Source of the DNA: Hirsutella rhossiliensis
Taxonomy: Eukaryota; Ascomycota; Sordariomycetes; Hypocreales; Ophiocordycipitaceae
Direction of reading: 5' to 3'
Assembly (NCBI RefSeq): GCF_020360975.1
Contig: NW_025408667.1
Location: forward strand, 7,750,001 to 7,814,000
DNA length: 64,000 nt
Shown: one piece after another, positions 37,027 to 48,175 of the stretch
Layout: each line of letters starts with the position of its first letter
Position numbering within the stretch: position 1 is the first letter of the stretch
Made by a program: the position numbers and the translations under genes
Notes under the pieces: model-generated
Databases searched by the model: none
Seen by the model: only the letters and a program-made list of their open reading frames with translations
Told to the model about the DNA's origin: nothing

Positions 37027-37186
37027 GCTTGTAATGCGGCTAGAAGATATGGAGGAAATGTGCGAATAGCTTCAAATTCATAATGTTCAACGCAAAGACT
37101 CTACAATCCGTGACCACCTTCTACAGTAATTGGTGTGTTGCACACACAAATGCAAGTCTTGGCCGATTCGCGATGCTTCTACCTAA

Positions 37187-37242
37187 TACGGTAAGGTGCA
37201 CAGGGAGACTAAAAATCGGGCACAGGGAGCGGAAAGGGGGCC
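37187..37242 (-). repeat. MULE right terminal inverted repeat
   Basis: Exact 56 bp inverse of 34,339-34,394. The match ends at TACGG on the inner side. Confidence 0.96.
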
Positions 37243-37251
37243 GCCTCTGAT
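37243..37251. repeat. 9 bp target-site duplication, right of MULE
   Basis: GCCTCTGAT, identical to 34,330-34,338. Confidence 0.93.
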
Positions 37252-37331
37252 TGGCTGATTTATTTCCTCTTTCGGAATAAAAGATCCCGTGTGATTGGTC
37301 GCCGACCCTTCCGTCCCTCCCTCATCATTGG
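37250..37331. promoter_or_regulatory. Three CCAAT boxes (as ATTGG) near the left end of Helitron A
   Basis: ATTGG at 37,250-37,254, 37,294-37,298 and 37,327-37,331, in the contexts TGATTGGCTG, TGATTGGTCG and TCATTGGTCG. CCAAT boxes are bound by the HAP/NF-Y complex in fungi. The same kind of cluster recurs at the left end of copy B and upstream of Helitron C. Function is inferred. Confidence 0.5.
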
Positions 37332-37618
37332 TCGCAGCCGCCTTTTCTTGCCCCTCTCATGCCTTGCCCTGTTTCCCCCCCGTTTATACTCCTGTTTACC
37401 CCCTTGCCAATGCCAATGCCAATGCCAACCTTTTTCCTTTCGTCCGCCGGTTTTCTTATTGTGTCTAAAACTTGCGTCTTTTGTCTTTGCCCTTTTCGTT
37501 CATGCCTTTCTAGCGGGTTCTTCCTTCAAGTCTAAAAGTCGCCCCTCGTTGATCGCTGCTGCCCAGTGCCCTTGTCTTCTTGCCCGCCGGCGCTCCTCCG
37601 TCTTCTCCCCTCGTCACC
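37332..37618. other. Pyrimidine-rich stretch downstream of the Helitron A Rep/helicase gene
   Basis: C/T-rich on the plus strand, with the short repeat CAATGCCAATGCCAATGC at about 37,407. It is partly alignable with 48,032-48,175 of copy B. An open plus-strand frame here reflects composition, and I see no gene. Confidence 0.5.
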
Positions 37619-40600
37619 TCACCTGACAACTCTCCTTGACTCTTCAGCGTCGCCATCCGACCGACGCAAAGCTTCCTCGACAGTCCTCTCGCTTAGCACC
37701 TCCAGCCTGGCCTGCGCGGCGGTCATCTCTTCGGGGACTCGGTTGCCCACCAAGTCTCTCTCCCGCACCTTGGACACGAGCGTGATGCCGTCTAGCGTTC
37801 GACAGCGCGATAGCTGCACATATAAGCTGTACGGGTCGCATTGCGAGGGCACGGCCCTTCCATCGACTTTCGTCGTCCGTGTCCCCCGCAGCTCCAGGGC
37901 CACGCGCTCTAGCGTTCTGCCCTGCACCTTGTAGTCCGTGCAGGCGAAGGCTGCTGCGCACGGCAATCCCTTCCGGCTGACGTCGTTCTGCTGCCACGGC
38001 CGCTTTCGTTGGCAGTGTATCCTGACGCTCATCGGCGTTAACAAGATCGTGCCCGGCGGCATCCCGACGAAGTGGAGGTCCTTTGTCGTCGCCGATTCCA
38101 GTAATATCCCGCCGGCGGCCGAAGTGGATCGTCATGTCGGACGAGATTCGATGCCCTGGGGACGCCTTGTCGACAATGACCTCCACCGCCGAGTAGCCGG
38201 CGCCGTTCACCAGCTTCAGCCCCTGATGGGTGTTGTGGTTCACGACGACCGGCATCCCGGCCACGAACATGAAGACGGCCGGCACGGGGATCGCGCTATC
38301 GTCGCCTTGATTGAGTACCATGATCGCTTCTTCCTCGGTCGGCAGGCCCTCCTTCCACTTGTGCTCGGAGATGAAGATGCGCATCGTCGACCGCTGCTGG
38401 ACCCGGAACGCCAAGCTTGCCTCCATGTTTAGGTTCCACCGATTCCTGTTCAGCGGCGTCACCACGGTGATGCCAGTCTCCCAAGGGATCCGCCTGCCCT
38501 CGCGGTAGCACCTGAGTTGAGGAGGTCCAGATCCGTGCGGTCCTGCACACCCTGCCGGATCCGCTTCAGCAGCCCCTGCAATTCCGGATCACCGGCGGCG
38601 CGCATTTGCTCGTTCAACATGACGACCGTCGTGAATCTCTTCCACAGCGCGTGCGCTTTGTCGTGCTGGTGCCGCTGCTCGGCCTTGAACGAGTTGTCTA
38701 CGTCCCACGAGATGGCCGCGCTCGGCAGGACGATCGACCTCTCTTGGACCGGCCGGAACTGCTGAAAGTCTCCGCAGAAGAGGACGATGGGGATCCCCGA
38801 AATCTTTCTGCGATCCGCGAAGCCGACAGAGTCGCTCGTTTATGGCGTGCAGCGTCCGCGCTCCGAGCATGCTCACCTCGTCGATGACAAGCACGTCCTT
38901 CTCCTGCCAGTCCATCCGAGACTGGCCGTGGATGAACCGCTCCGCCCGTTTTGTCAGCCGCACCCCGTCAAGGTCCTTGGCTGTGTTCGCGCCGCCCGCC
39001 CCTTGGTCTTTAGTGAACCCGCAGGCGGAGTGGATCGTGATGCCGTTGATCTGCGCCGCGGCAGTCCCTGACGTCGCCGTGATCAGCAGACGATTCGAAA
39101 GGCTCTTCCCACTGAACAGCTCGACGAGTGCCCCAATGATCCGCGACTTGCCGGTGCCCCCCTCGCCGCCGACGAACTGGCAGAGCTGGCCGGCATCGCC
39201 CTATTCGTTTGTCGCATCAAATCGAGCTGGCGGCATATTATTAGGAAAGCGATCGACTGCCTCTTGTTCAGCGTTAGCCGTGTTGACAACTCCTTGCCCG
39301 CCGCGAAGAAGGAGGTCGATGGGCCAAGCTGGACGCGCATTCCCGCTTCTGCGTCGCTAGCCGTCTCGTCGGAGTCGGCTGTCGTCATTTCGACGTCGTC
39401 CTCCCGAAGCCGGTCATCACCCTCCGCAACGCAGCTCGGCGATCGCTTTCCCGGACTGCGACTGTGGTTTGTACGCCTTGGATCATTCTCTCCCTTTCCT
39501 CGACGCACTTATCTGCTGCGACTTGATAGCCTTGACCTGATCCTGCGGCGGTAGTGCGGCCCCGGAAAATACCCGCCCTGGCATGCTTATGCACCTCAAC
39601 CCTTGTTCGGGAATCGCGATGGCCTCGAGCTCGGCCGTTGAGCAGAGCGCCGATTGCTGGAATCGACAGAGCTGCCGCATCATTGCCATGAGCTCCGGCG
39701 ACTTGGCCGTCACCTGATTCGTGCCCACTGCGCCTCGGACGACGTCGATCAGGCGCGTTGCGTCTCCGATGTTGTTGGACCGATACGTCGCTGCAAATTC
39801 TGCGCCCGCCTCGCCTGTCTCGCCCTCCTCGACGTGGGCGACCGTGGAATCGCCATCGCCGGATGAGGCCGCCCATTGCTTGGCGTCGCGCTTTGCGTCT
39901 TCGGCTGATCGTCGAAGCAGCTGCACGTTGTCGACGAGACATGATATTCTCGGGGCCAGCGCCTCGCGCCCGCTCCCAGATGCTATTGATCTCACCTGTT
40001 TCTTCGCACAGAAAGGACTCCACGGCACAAATAGCGCAAGATGCTGCACGGCTGCCCTTTAAGGGGAGGGGAGGTTAGCCACTCTGATGATGCCTGCCGG
40101 CAGGGCGGTTGCTATACACACCTCCGGTGGCACGACTCCTCGTCGTCGTTGTGGCCGAAGTCCTTGCTCAGGTAGCCATCGAGGCAGACGGTAGCATGCT
40201 TGCCCGGCCGCCTGAGCACCTGGACCCAGCGTCTCCTGGCGCCCATCCATCCTCGAAGGGCACCTCCCCAGGCCGCACAGCTCATCCTTACTGGTGCGTT
40301 TTAGTCTAACGACCGATATGTAGTCGTATAAGCATAGCCCTCGCAGGAGCTCTCCCCGGTGCTGGTACGCCTCAACGTGGGAGATCCTCAGGCCTGCTTC
40401 TTCGACAACGACCGACTCATCCAGAGTATCATCTATGGCCGCCGCGCCACTTGCTCGTCGGAGATACGGCCACCGTCGAAAGACTTCCCAGTACAGCAGA
40501 GATGTGTTCAGGTACGCCCAGGCGCTGCTGTTGGTGAACTCGGCCGGATATCCAAGAAGATGAGCGACGACCTCGACCTGAGATAGCGGACGCTCCGTGA

Positions 40601-43600
40601 ACACACGATTCGCCACCCTCATCAAGAACTGTCGCGTCCTGTTCCCTTGGCGGCGTCATCGCCAACAGCACCTCCACCGTCGTCCTGTCCTCCGTTGGCC
40701 GTGCCGTCACCCGTTGAGGCGGCCAGGAGATCGGCCGCGGCCGCCACACGCTTCCACACCGGGTCCTCCACCTTCGTCGCGTAGTTCGTGACATAATACA
40801 TAAGGGCCATGGTCTTGCGCTGCGTCGCAATGAAGGAAATGTCGTGGTTGTGCCGGAGCCCAACAGCGATAGCCTTGTTCCATCGATTGACCATGCTGTG
40901 AGTCCTCCGGATCTGCAACACCCCGTCTGCCGTGATGGCGGTCTTGTCGACCAACCTCCATGGAGACTTAAACCGGCATAGATTCCCTTTCCGCGCTCCT
41001 TTGCCCAAGGAATACTTGACACAGGTCGGGCTATGCGTGTGAACCTGTGTAGCGCCGGCACAGAAGTTGGCCTCCTCGTCAAATGCGGCCGAAAACTGCT
41101 CGGTGTTGTCCAGCAGGAGGAAATATCGGACGTCACAGATCGCTCCGCTTGCACGGCGCAGAACCCTTCCTGATCCAGATCCTATCTTGCACGTCAGCCT
41201 GGCCCCGTTTGTCCATCGGACGAGCAATTCAGGTTCTCAGTGACACGTCTTAGCTATTCTTACCTCGGAGAAGACACTATCGACGTATCGTATGATTCGC
41301 TCGCGATACGCCGCCTGATCCTCCCCGTGGATGTCGGCAAGCATCGAGCTGAGATGCGCGTTTCCGTGCAACCAGAGCAAGCCGTGAACATGAAGCGCCC
41401 CTCGTTCGTTGGTCTCCACAGCGCCATAGTACTTGCCGATGCGCCCGAATACCGACTCTTCTCCGACCTTCACGTAATGATCGAAGAACAGCTTCATCTC
41501 CCGGTGGAAGAATACGGCGGCGCTCATCGGATCGGACATGGCCAGCCTTGTCCGCTTGTACGCACTCCCAAGGCCTTCTAGGAACTCCTCGGCCGCGCCG
41601 GGATCGCGTGTCCGATATGCCGCCAGTCGCAGCTTCACCGGGTTCGTAATGTCGTTTGGGTTGATGGTGAACCAGATGGCCGGAACGCCGTAGCCAACGA
41701 TGAGCGACTGGATTTTCCGCCGCATATTGAGCCGAACCTCTCGACATGGGTTGCCGGTGGCCGTACAGCGAGAGGCTCCTGAGAAGCTCCTTCACGCCCT
41801 CATCGGTCGTCTTGCCCGAGCTCTCCAACTCGACCCTCGCCGCCGCTAACCTTTGCGCGGTCATCGAGCGGGCAACGCGCTCGACCTTGCCGAAGTCCTT
41901 CCTCGCCACACTCAGCATGCTGACGCGGCGGTTCCTCGACCGCACCCCCATGTTGAAGACGAGAAATGCAAATATGTGGTGCAACGCAAACCGGCCACCA
42001 TGGCGCCGGAGCACGATGTCGGCCCAAATCCGGAGGTTCAAGCTTCGGGAGGATACGATGTCTCCGCTGCCGCCCCTGCCTCAGCAGCTCTACCGGTGCC
42101 TCGCAAGTTGGTAAGGGCCTTCCCCGCCTCGGCTATGGCCTCTTCGGCCAGCCTTGGTCCCCCAACGCCAAATGGGAACAGGGTCGGGAACGTTCTGGCG
42201 AAGAAGGACGTCTCAAAGGAGTCGGCAAACTCATCCCCCCGCGAGACTCGAATGTATGGCTCACTGCCATCGTCGCCACGCCCTCGACCCCACCGAGGAT
42301 CCGACCCGTTCTCGGGCCCGCGCGGCCGTCGTCGGCACCTGCGCCAACAGCGTCACAGGCAAACCGCAGCTTCTCGACATCCGCCACGTCTGGCGGTCCG
42401 TCCAGCAAACATGCCGGAAGACGTCACCTCGTTGATTGGTCGAACGTTCTGATCGGGGCTAGCACCAACTCCATCACGACCCGCGCCTTCTTCGTTGGGC
42501 CCGTGCCCTTCAGCCTCGCCTCCCGTTTCCTGCCTTTGGTTGAGCAGAGCGAAGAGTTCCTCGATCTCCACCGACCCCTCGTCGTCCATGGCGCGCTCCG
42601 TGGGCGGCACAACGTGCGCCGTCCGCGTTTTCTCCCATGCGGACGGCTCGTTCCGCTCCATGCGATCATACACCAAGGCCGGCACCCCGTCTATCGGGTC
42701 TCCCCAACTCTCCATCTCCGCCACGTCGATCTCGATCTCGGCGTAGTGGGGGTTGCTCCTCTTCAGCCAAACAAGAGCCCTCTCGACGACCCGCCGCCTC
42801 ACCGACAAGAGACTCGACAGGTCGCTCGGTGCCGGCTTCTCCACGCCCTGCCACGAAACGTGGATCTCGTCCAGTGCTTGCAAAGGGGTGCGGAGCACCT
42901 TGGTCGCCAGCTCCTGCACGTTGTTGGGAAACACTGTGATGTGGCCCTTGACGTGCCTCGGATACCTCACGGCCTGCCTCTGCCCGCCCGGAATGCTATA
43001 TCTCGTGACAAACCCATAGCAGGAGTTGAGCGAGACGAGCTTCTCTTCGACCAGCGTGAGTCCCTTGAGCTCGTCAGGGAACATGTGCTCACAGCCAAGG
43101 CGAGTGTGAAGATGGACCGCCGGCGACAGACTCCCGCGCGCCAGGCATCGGGCACACTCCGCACACACCGACACGGGCTCGCCTTCGGGAAAGCAGCTCC
43201 GGCATGAAAATGGTGAGCGGCCGCCCTCTGGCACGCAGCTTGACAGCCATTGATCCCATCTGATCTCCTCAGCTCTTTTCTCGTACGCTTGCGGTAGCTG
43301 TCATGCAGGTCCGTATCGGCAACGTGCTCGCATCGTGGAACGCCTGATAAAAATCCCGCACCGTCGACACCTTCCTGTCGTGCGGTATTGGCGTACACCA
43401 CGTCTGATCGTTAGACAGCCTCTCCTTCATGGCGAAGTCTTCCTCCAAAAAACGCAGCACACTCGCCAGGTCTTCGGCCCGCAGCTCCCGACTCCTCTGC
43501 CTTCCGATTCCACTCCGAATCTGTTTTCTCGGGCGCTCGTCCGGACCAGGAAGACGTTTTCTCTTCTCCCGCCTCCGGGGCCGCCTCCGGGCCGCCTCCG

Positions 43601-44712
43601 ATCCATGATTTCTTCTCTCCGTGGCTGATTCGCTTCTTCGCAAGCCGTCGGATGCGGCAGCTTTGGCGACGACTGCCCGACTACGTGCGCATCCCTGACA
43701 CGCCATCCGGCCCTTTGCACTGGACAGGCACCGGGCCGTGCTGGCGAACGTTTTCCACGCCGAACCTTGACCTCAGTCCTTGCCCTTTCCAGCACTCTCC
43801 TCGTTCTTGCTGCCGATCAAACTGCACGGGCTCCCCAGCCGCCACCCGCGATGAGCCGCCCACCTCCCTTTGCTGCAGCCTCCGCCCGCTCAGCGAAGCG
43901 TCCGCTGGCTCTGCCGCGGCGTCGCCCACCCCCACAGGAGACGGCCCCGGATGCTGCGCCGTACCTGCTGCGTTGGAGACACCCCTGCGGCCTGGTACTC
44001 CCTTACCCGCCAACTCCGTCCCCGACGGCGCTTGGGCAAACCAGACGCAATCGCTGCTGCTAATTGCCCGTTTTCTCTTAAGTTGTCGAATACCGGTTCC
44101 CTAGGCTGGATGGATCGAAGCTTCGGTACCTCCTTCGAATGAACACTCGGACATCGCCCGCCGCCGCCGTAACACGTTGCTCCTCATCTTCAGGATCTCC
44201 TCCTGAGGCAGAAAGTGCCGATGAGGGCGGACGATCAGAGTCCGCTACCCCCATATCTCCACGTTCCCTAGGCAACAGGGGCCTCGGAAGCTGACCCGGT
44301 GACTGATGTTGCGCGGAACTTCCGCTGCTAACCATATTATGGAACTTCCGTGCTCTGTTTGACCGCAAACCGCCTCGCGGCGGTCTTCTCGGCAACGACC
44401 TCGCAATTGCTTCTGCGTGCTGTCTCCATGCGGTGTCTTCAACCACAGGTTTCCTAGGCTGAATCGGCCGGAACGTTGATGCCGCATTCGCCCGTGATTC
44501 GTATCTTCGTAACCGTCCCAGGCTCTCCCCCCGTGCTCTGCGGCCCCTCTCAGAAGCTGCCACCACATCTACACCGGCTCCTGTCGCACCATCTCCGAGC
44601 CCCGAACCCGACCCGCTCACGTTCTCACCTCTTCTCCATCCCCGACTGACAACGAACAGGCTTCAGGGTGAGCAACCGCCTCGCTTAACTTCACTGCAGG
44701 ACTGTCCGCCAT
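37619..44712 (-). pseudogene. Helitron A Rep/PIF1-family helicase, frameshifted
   Basis: Rolling-circle transposase: an HUH endonuclease fused to a PIF1-type helicase. The likely start is 44,712 (MADSPAVKLSEAVAHPEAC), followed by an apparent intron or frame change at about 44,630. A Cys-rich DUF6570-like region lies at 42,700-43,230 (CRSCF...CAECARC, VEEKLVSLNSCYGFVTRYS). Helitron_like_N lies at 41,240-42,040 (FALHHIFAFLVFNMGVRSRN, WFTINPNDI). The HUH motif is ALHVHGLLWLHG (41,371-41,397) and the Rep tyrosines YYVTNYATK (40,770-40,797). Walker A is GGEGGTGKS (39,147-39,173), Walker B VLVIDEVSML, then CGDFQQFRPV and DYKVQGRTLERVAL, with the stop at 37,619-37,621. Frame breaks include a 2 bp loss at about 41,741 and a shift at about 39,205 shared with copy B. 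Not functional as read. Confidence 0.9.
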
Positions 44713-45010
44713 GCTGCTGCCTCCTCGACGTCGACTGCCGTAAATTGGCAACAGGCTATAAAGCTTTGGCTCCGGAGCACCTCCACTTGGACAGTCTCGC
44801 TTGTTGACGACGCTACTTCTCCCGAATGGGAAGCTCCTAACCATCACTTCCCTCATGGCCGTGGCGTTTCTTCCTTATAGCTTCCTATAAAATGCTTCCC
44901 TATGGTACCGAGGCGATGCAATACTACCCTCTATATTCCCCGTTACCATGCCTATCTATGTGCGTCCACCGTCCCGGCCTCGCCTGGTCTCCACGTGCGA
45001 CCTGCTACCC
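44713..45010. promoter_or_regulatory. Divergent promoter region of Helitron A
   Basis: It separates the leftward Rep/helicase gene from the rightward accessory genes. TATAAAA occurs at 44,886-44,892 (CTTCCTATAAAATGCTTCCC); copy B has CCCTTATAATGC at the matching place (about 55,031). Conservation between the copies supports a shared control region, but which gene the TATA serves is unclear. Confidence 0.4.
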
Positions 45011-45206
45011 CGGCTTTGCCAAAGCGACCCTTCCATCGCCGTGCTCTCTTTTGCACTCCAGCGAATCCTGGCCACTGCCGACCTCCGGCACATGGAGATG
45101 GCCGCGACAACCGCCTGCCGCACACTTCAAACCATACTCTTCAGCCCTTCCAACACCATCCTACCAACCTTGCGCATCAGTTCACCATCAATACCCGCCA
45201 ATCCGC

Positions 45207-45345
45207 CTCGTCGAGCAACAGCCACAAGGCTGCCGGCGATAACATGTCCATGACGTCCTCATGCAGCCGGACTACCCTTCTAGATTTGCTCCCTCGCCAG
45301 CACCAATGTCGCATCAACGGCCTTAATGCTAAAGCGATAGCCAGG
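45207..45345 (+). pseudogene. Degraded partial duplicate of the accessory gene (Helitron A)
   Basis: A block reading SSSNSHKAAGDNMSM...CRINGLNAKAIART aligns with the 5' part of the accessory gene downstream (SQKNAGADMSMMAF...HRVKGLNAETLAR). Both DNA and protein are similar, but the frame is broken and homology fades beyond this block. The same degraded block exists in copy B at 55,360-55,500, so it predates the copying. Confidence 0.6.
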
Positions 45346-45349
45346 ACCC

Positions 45350-46014
45350 CCCTGCCTGTCCTCTTGTAGTCGCTAGCCACCGGAGTCTCGACTTGCAAAC
45401 CCTCTTGGAAAGTTCTCGTGACCAACTCGCATCCTCCTCCTCAGGTCGACCCATATATCCGACTTCACCGTGTCCCAATAGTAGACTCGACACGGTCGGC
45501 ACCCGCCTCGCTCAGCCGCACGCAATGCCCATCCAACTACCGACGACCGTCAAAGAGGGAGTCCTGCAATACTACCATAACCTCTTTCTTTCCTTCACTC
45601 TCATTCGTTATTGCCCCCTTTGCTATCTACTCCATGCAACGATGACACCGAAGGGGACTACTGGACTTTCTTTCTCCGCAGTCTTACCCACACTAACCTT
45701 ACCGTTCGCCGACCTCCAACTTCTCGCAACATAGCCATCACCCCTACTCAACTTCCAACCCCCGGCTCCCTACTTCACTCACGACCACAGAACCAGATGG
45801 TCGAGACTGCTCGAGAACCTCGCCAGCTCATTCCCGCATACCCCCGCTTCTGATCTATCACCTAGGTAGCATTCACTGACTCTCAAGTCTCCCCGACCCG
45901 AGCCACGAGCCCTCTTTCGAGCAGCAAGAAAACCTGCTTTATAGGATGCCTACCTCTACTCTGCCTAACCCTCCTTTACACTTCCACGGTGACCACATCT
46001 GCCATGTTCTCACG
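45350..46014. other. Helitron A sequence between the degraded duplicate and the accessory gene
   Basis: Conserved with copy B (55,505-56,171) in DNA sequence. Short plus-strand frames are present but none is intact in both copies. It probably belongs to the decayed upstream paralogue; I see no recognisable domain. Confidence 0.45.
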
Positions 46015-47426
46015 ATGTCGGCCTCCCAGCTCAACGTCGATACCTCGTCCTCCCCGCGGCAACCTCTTGACAGCCAGAAAAATGCTGGCGCCGACATGTC
46101 CATGATGGCCTTTGTCCAGCCCGGCTGCCCGTCTAGGTTCGCCTACCAGAATGAGCATCGTGTCAAAGGGCTCAACGCAGAAACCCTAGCGAGGTCTTCC
46201 TTCCAACGCCCTCATGGCTGTCGACTCCAGAGTATGCAGCAATCCGGTCAGATCCTGACAATCCATCGACCTGCATCTTCTTGAGCCTTAATATTTCCAT
46301 ATACAACCAACAGATAATCCTCGGAATGGACCGAGCAGTGGTTCTTTATGGTCGGCCGTGTTCATCCCTTTGCCCTGACGTGGGAAATCGAGCGACGTGA
46401 TAGCTTCGAGTCGGAGGATGACAACATTACAGAATACACCATCCCGGCTCTCATCGTCCGCGACCACAGCTACCAGCCGTAGGTGTATGCTCCAGACCTC
46501 CGTCACCACTACCATCTCTGACGATGGCCACAGAGTCATCCCTCGCACCCTCGGCTCGGCGGATGCCTTCCCAGCGATACAACCCATTGTCTCCTTCACG
46601 GGACCTGTCATCGGTTCCGGCCGCGACCTTCTGCATGGAAACTCGGCTGCGGCCCTTGACGACACCAGCTGAGCTGTTGCGGCTTTGTCCAGCTCTCGAC
46701 CTTTATCTGTCCTGGGATTCCGGGCAAAACACCCTTCAAGGGCTTTCATCCCTTTCAACTTTTCGTCATCTTCCCCATTCACGCCAATCCTTGGACCTCC
46801 CTATGCAAGAAGATGACCGAGAGGCGCGATAGCCAGTTCCAGCCGAACGCTCTCCTCACCTGCACGGGCAAAATCGCCGGCTTACTCGATCACCAGATCA
46901 TGACACATGCCCCGGCCTTCGAGCAAGACTATATCTTCATCGTCGTCCCCGATACATGGACTTTCCTTGACAGGGCCATGTCCAACCAGGCTTCTGCGAC
47001 ACAGCTACTGCCGACGACACCCAAGGGCTCAGTCGGCAACCCTCGGACTATAGCGATGCGTTGGCCAGGTTTACCTCTACCAAAAACGCAATGCCGCCCC
47101 AAGCGGCGCCTCCCCACGCCGCCTGCATCTAGGTCAGTCGATCCTTATGATGACATCAAAGCGGTCATTGCCCGATCCCGACCAAACCCCAACCAAGAGA
47201 CCGCGACTTTCTCCAGAAATTTCCACCATAGTCGCCGCCTGTGATAGTCGAGGCCCCGCCAAATCCGACACTTCCTCCCTTCTGTCCCACGAAGACCCCG
47301 GAGACTCAGAGACGGACACCGAGCCAGTCAATCACCCAGCCACATCCGCCTCTGGCCCTATCAGACCTCCGGCGTCAATCTCTTCCCGACCGCACCGCGC
47401 CCGACATCCGCCAAGAATATTCTGTA
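46015..47426 (+). pseudogene. Helitron A accessory gene, spliced, function unknown, frameshifted
   Basis: Plus-strand gene, divergent from Rep/helicase and conserved in copy B. It starts at ATG 46,015 (MSASQLNVDTSSSPRQPLDS). An intron of 55 bp at 46,479-46,533 (GTAGGT...CTGAC...CACAG) restores the frame YQP-VIPRTLGSADAF. The conserved core is ALLTCTGKIAGLLDHQIM...FIVVPDTWTF. The tail has a basic KRPRLSP stretch that could be a nuclear signal. Compared with B, copy A lost a G at about 46,192, gained a C at about 46,800, and lost a C at about 47,041 and again near 47,411. I recognise no known family; the block before the tail might be a small beta-barrel DNA-binding fold, but that is a guess. 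Confidence 0.7.
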
Positions 47427-47956
47427 AAGCAACGAACGAAACAACACAACATGACAAGGAACATGTTTCATCATCCTCAAACTCAAGTGCGAAAGGCCTA
47501 ATGGGATATTTCCTTCTCCTCTTGCTCTCCTTTTCACAAAGACAATCCAGTCAAAACTTCTCCAATATACTCCTTATTCTGTTTATATCCACCACTTATA
47601 GCACCTGTAAATCCTCAGAGCCTTCCACTCGCCCACATGCATTACCCACCCACAACTCTCTTCACCCCTGCCGCCTCTCCACGCCCTTTGCGCCTTTGCA
47701 AAGCAAAATCTCCTTGCAGCGGCCTAGGCTGCCTCTCTGACGCTCTGTCTCGATTTCACTCACGATAATGCTCTACGTCTCTCGCCGGATCTCCATCTCA
47801 TATCTCTTATCTCACTCTTCTTCCTGTCTTCCTCTCACTTCCCCTGTCTCCTATCTCCTGTCGCCAACTCTCTCCTCTCCCGACTTTCTCCTGTCGCCAT
47901 CGCCAACTTTCGTTCCGAAAGGCCTCTTTGCGCGAGCCGCGGCTGGCGAGCCTTCC
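47427..47956. other. Right end of Helitron A
   Basis: Non-coding tail aligned with 57,593-58,118 of copy B. It holds repeated CTCTC and TGTCGCCAAC-like strings and a conserved end: CGTTCCGAAAGGC, GCGCGAGCCGCGGCTGGCGA, then CCTTCC. Copy A follows with CTCGTCTAAC, which includes a CTAA. Confidence 0.6.
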
Positions 47957-48012
47957 CTCGTCTAACGTGCCCCGCAGACCCCGCCCTCTCCCCCAAAGTT
48001 CTCCGCCCCTTG

Positions 48013-48031
48013 ATTGGTCCCTTGTGATTGG
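48013..48031. promoter_or_regulatory. CCAAT boxes (as ATTGG) near the left end of Helitron B
   Basis: TTGATTGGTCC at 48,011 and TGTGATTGGTCC at 48,025 give ATTGG at 48,013-48,017 and 48,027-48,031, with a near match CGTTGGTCGC at 48,051. This matches the arrangement at 37,294-37,331 in copy A. Confidence 0.5.
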
Positions 48032-48175
48032 TCCTCCTTGCCTCCCTCCTCGTTGGTCGCTGCCCTTCCCCGGCTTCTGTTGCCTTTTCGCGTGCCTTAT
48101 CCCACCACTAGGCGCCTCCCACCCTGTCTGCCGCCTGCCGACTCTTCCCGCCTGCCGAACTCTTCATCGCGTCAC

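Larger units (their letters stand above)
34339..37242 (+). mobile_element. Complete Mutator-like element (MULE), 2.9 kb
   Basis: 2,904 bp bounded by perfect 56 bp terminal inverted repeats and a perfect 9 bp target duplication. It carries one transposase gene on the plus strand and shows no RIP. The perfect ends suggest a recent insertion. The target lies in a CCTCTGATTGGCT motif, whose relative at 58,182-58,193 is uninterrupted. Confidence 0.95.
37252..47956 (-). mobile_element. Helitron copy A
   Basis: About 10.7 kb. It holds a minus-strand Rep/helicase gene and a divergent plus-strand accessory gene, repeated in the same order and orientation in copy B (47,957-58,118). By eye, identity between copies is about nine in ten in coding parts. 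A 14-base subterminal motif TTTCGGAATAAAAG (37,270-37,283) has an inverted partner at 47,907-47,920 (12 of 14). The right end shared with B stops after GCGAGCCTTCC at 47,956 and contains the palindrome AGCCGCGGCT (47,935-47,944). Exact termini (TC...CTRR or Helentron-type) are not resolved. Confidence 0.85.

Noticed and set aside
41966..43207. Plus-strand frame of 413 codons inside Helitron A
   Set aside because: It is antisense to the Rep/helicase gene, whose Helitron_like_N and Cys-rich motifs are on the minus strand, and it is not preserved as one frame in copy B.
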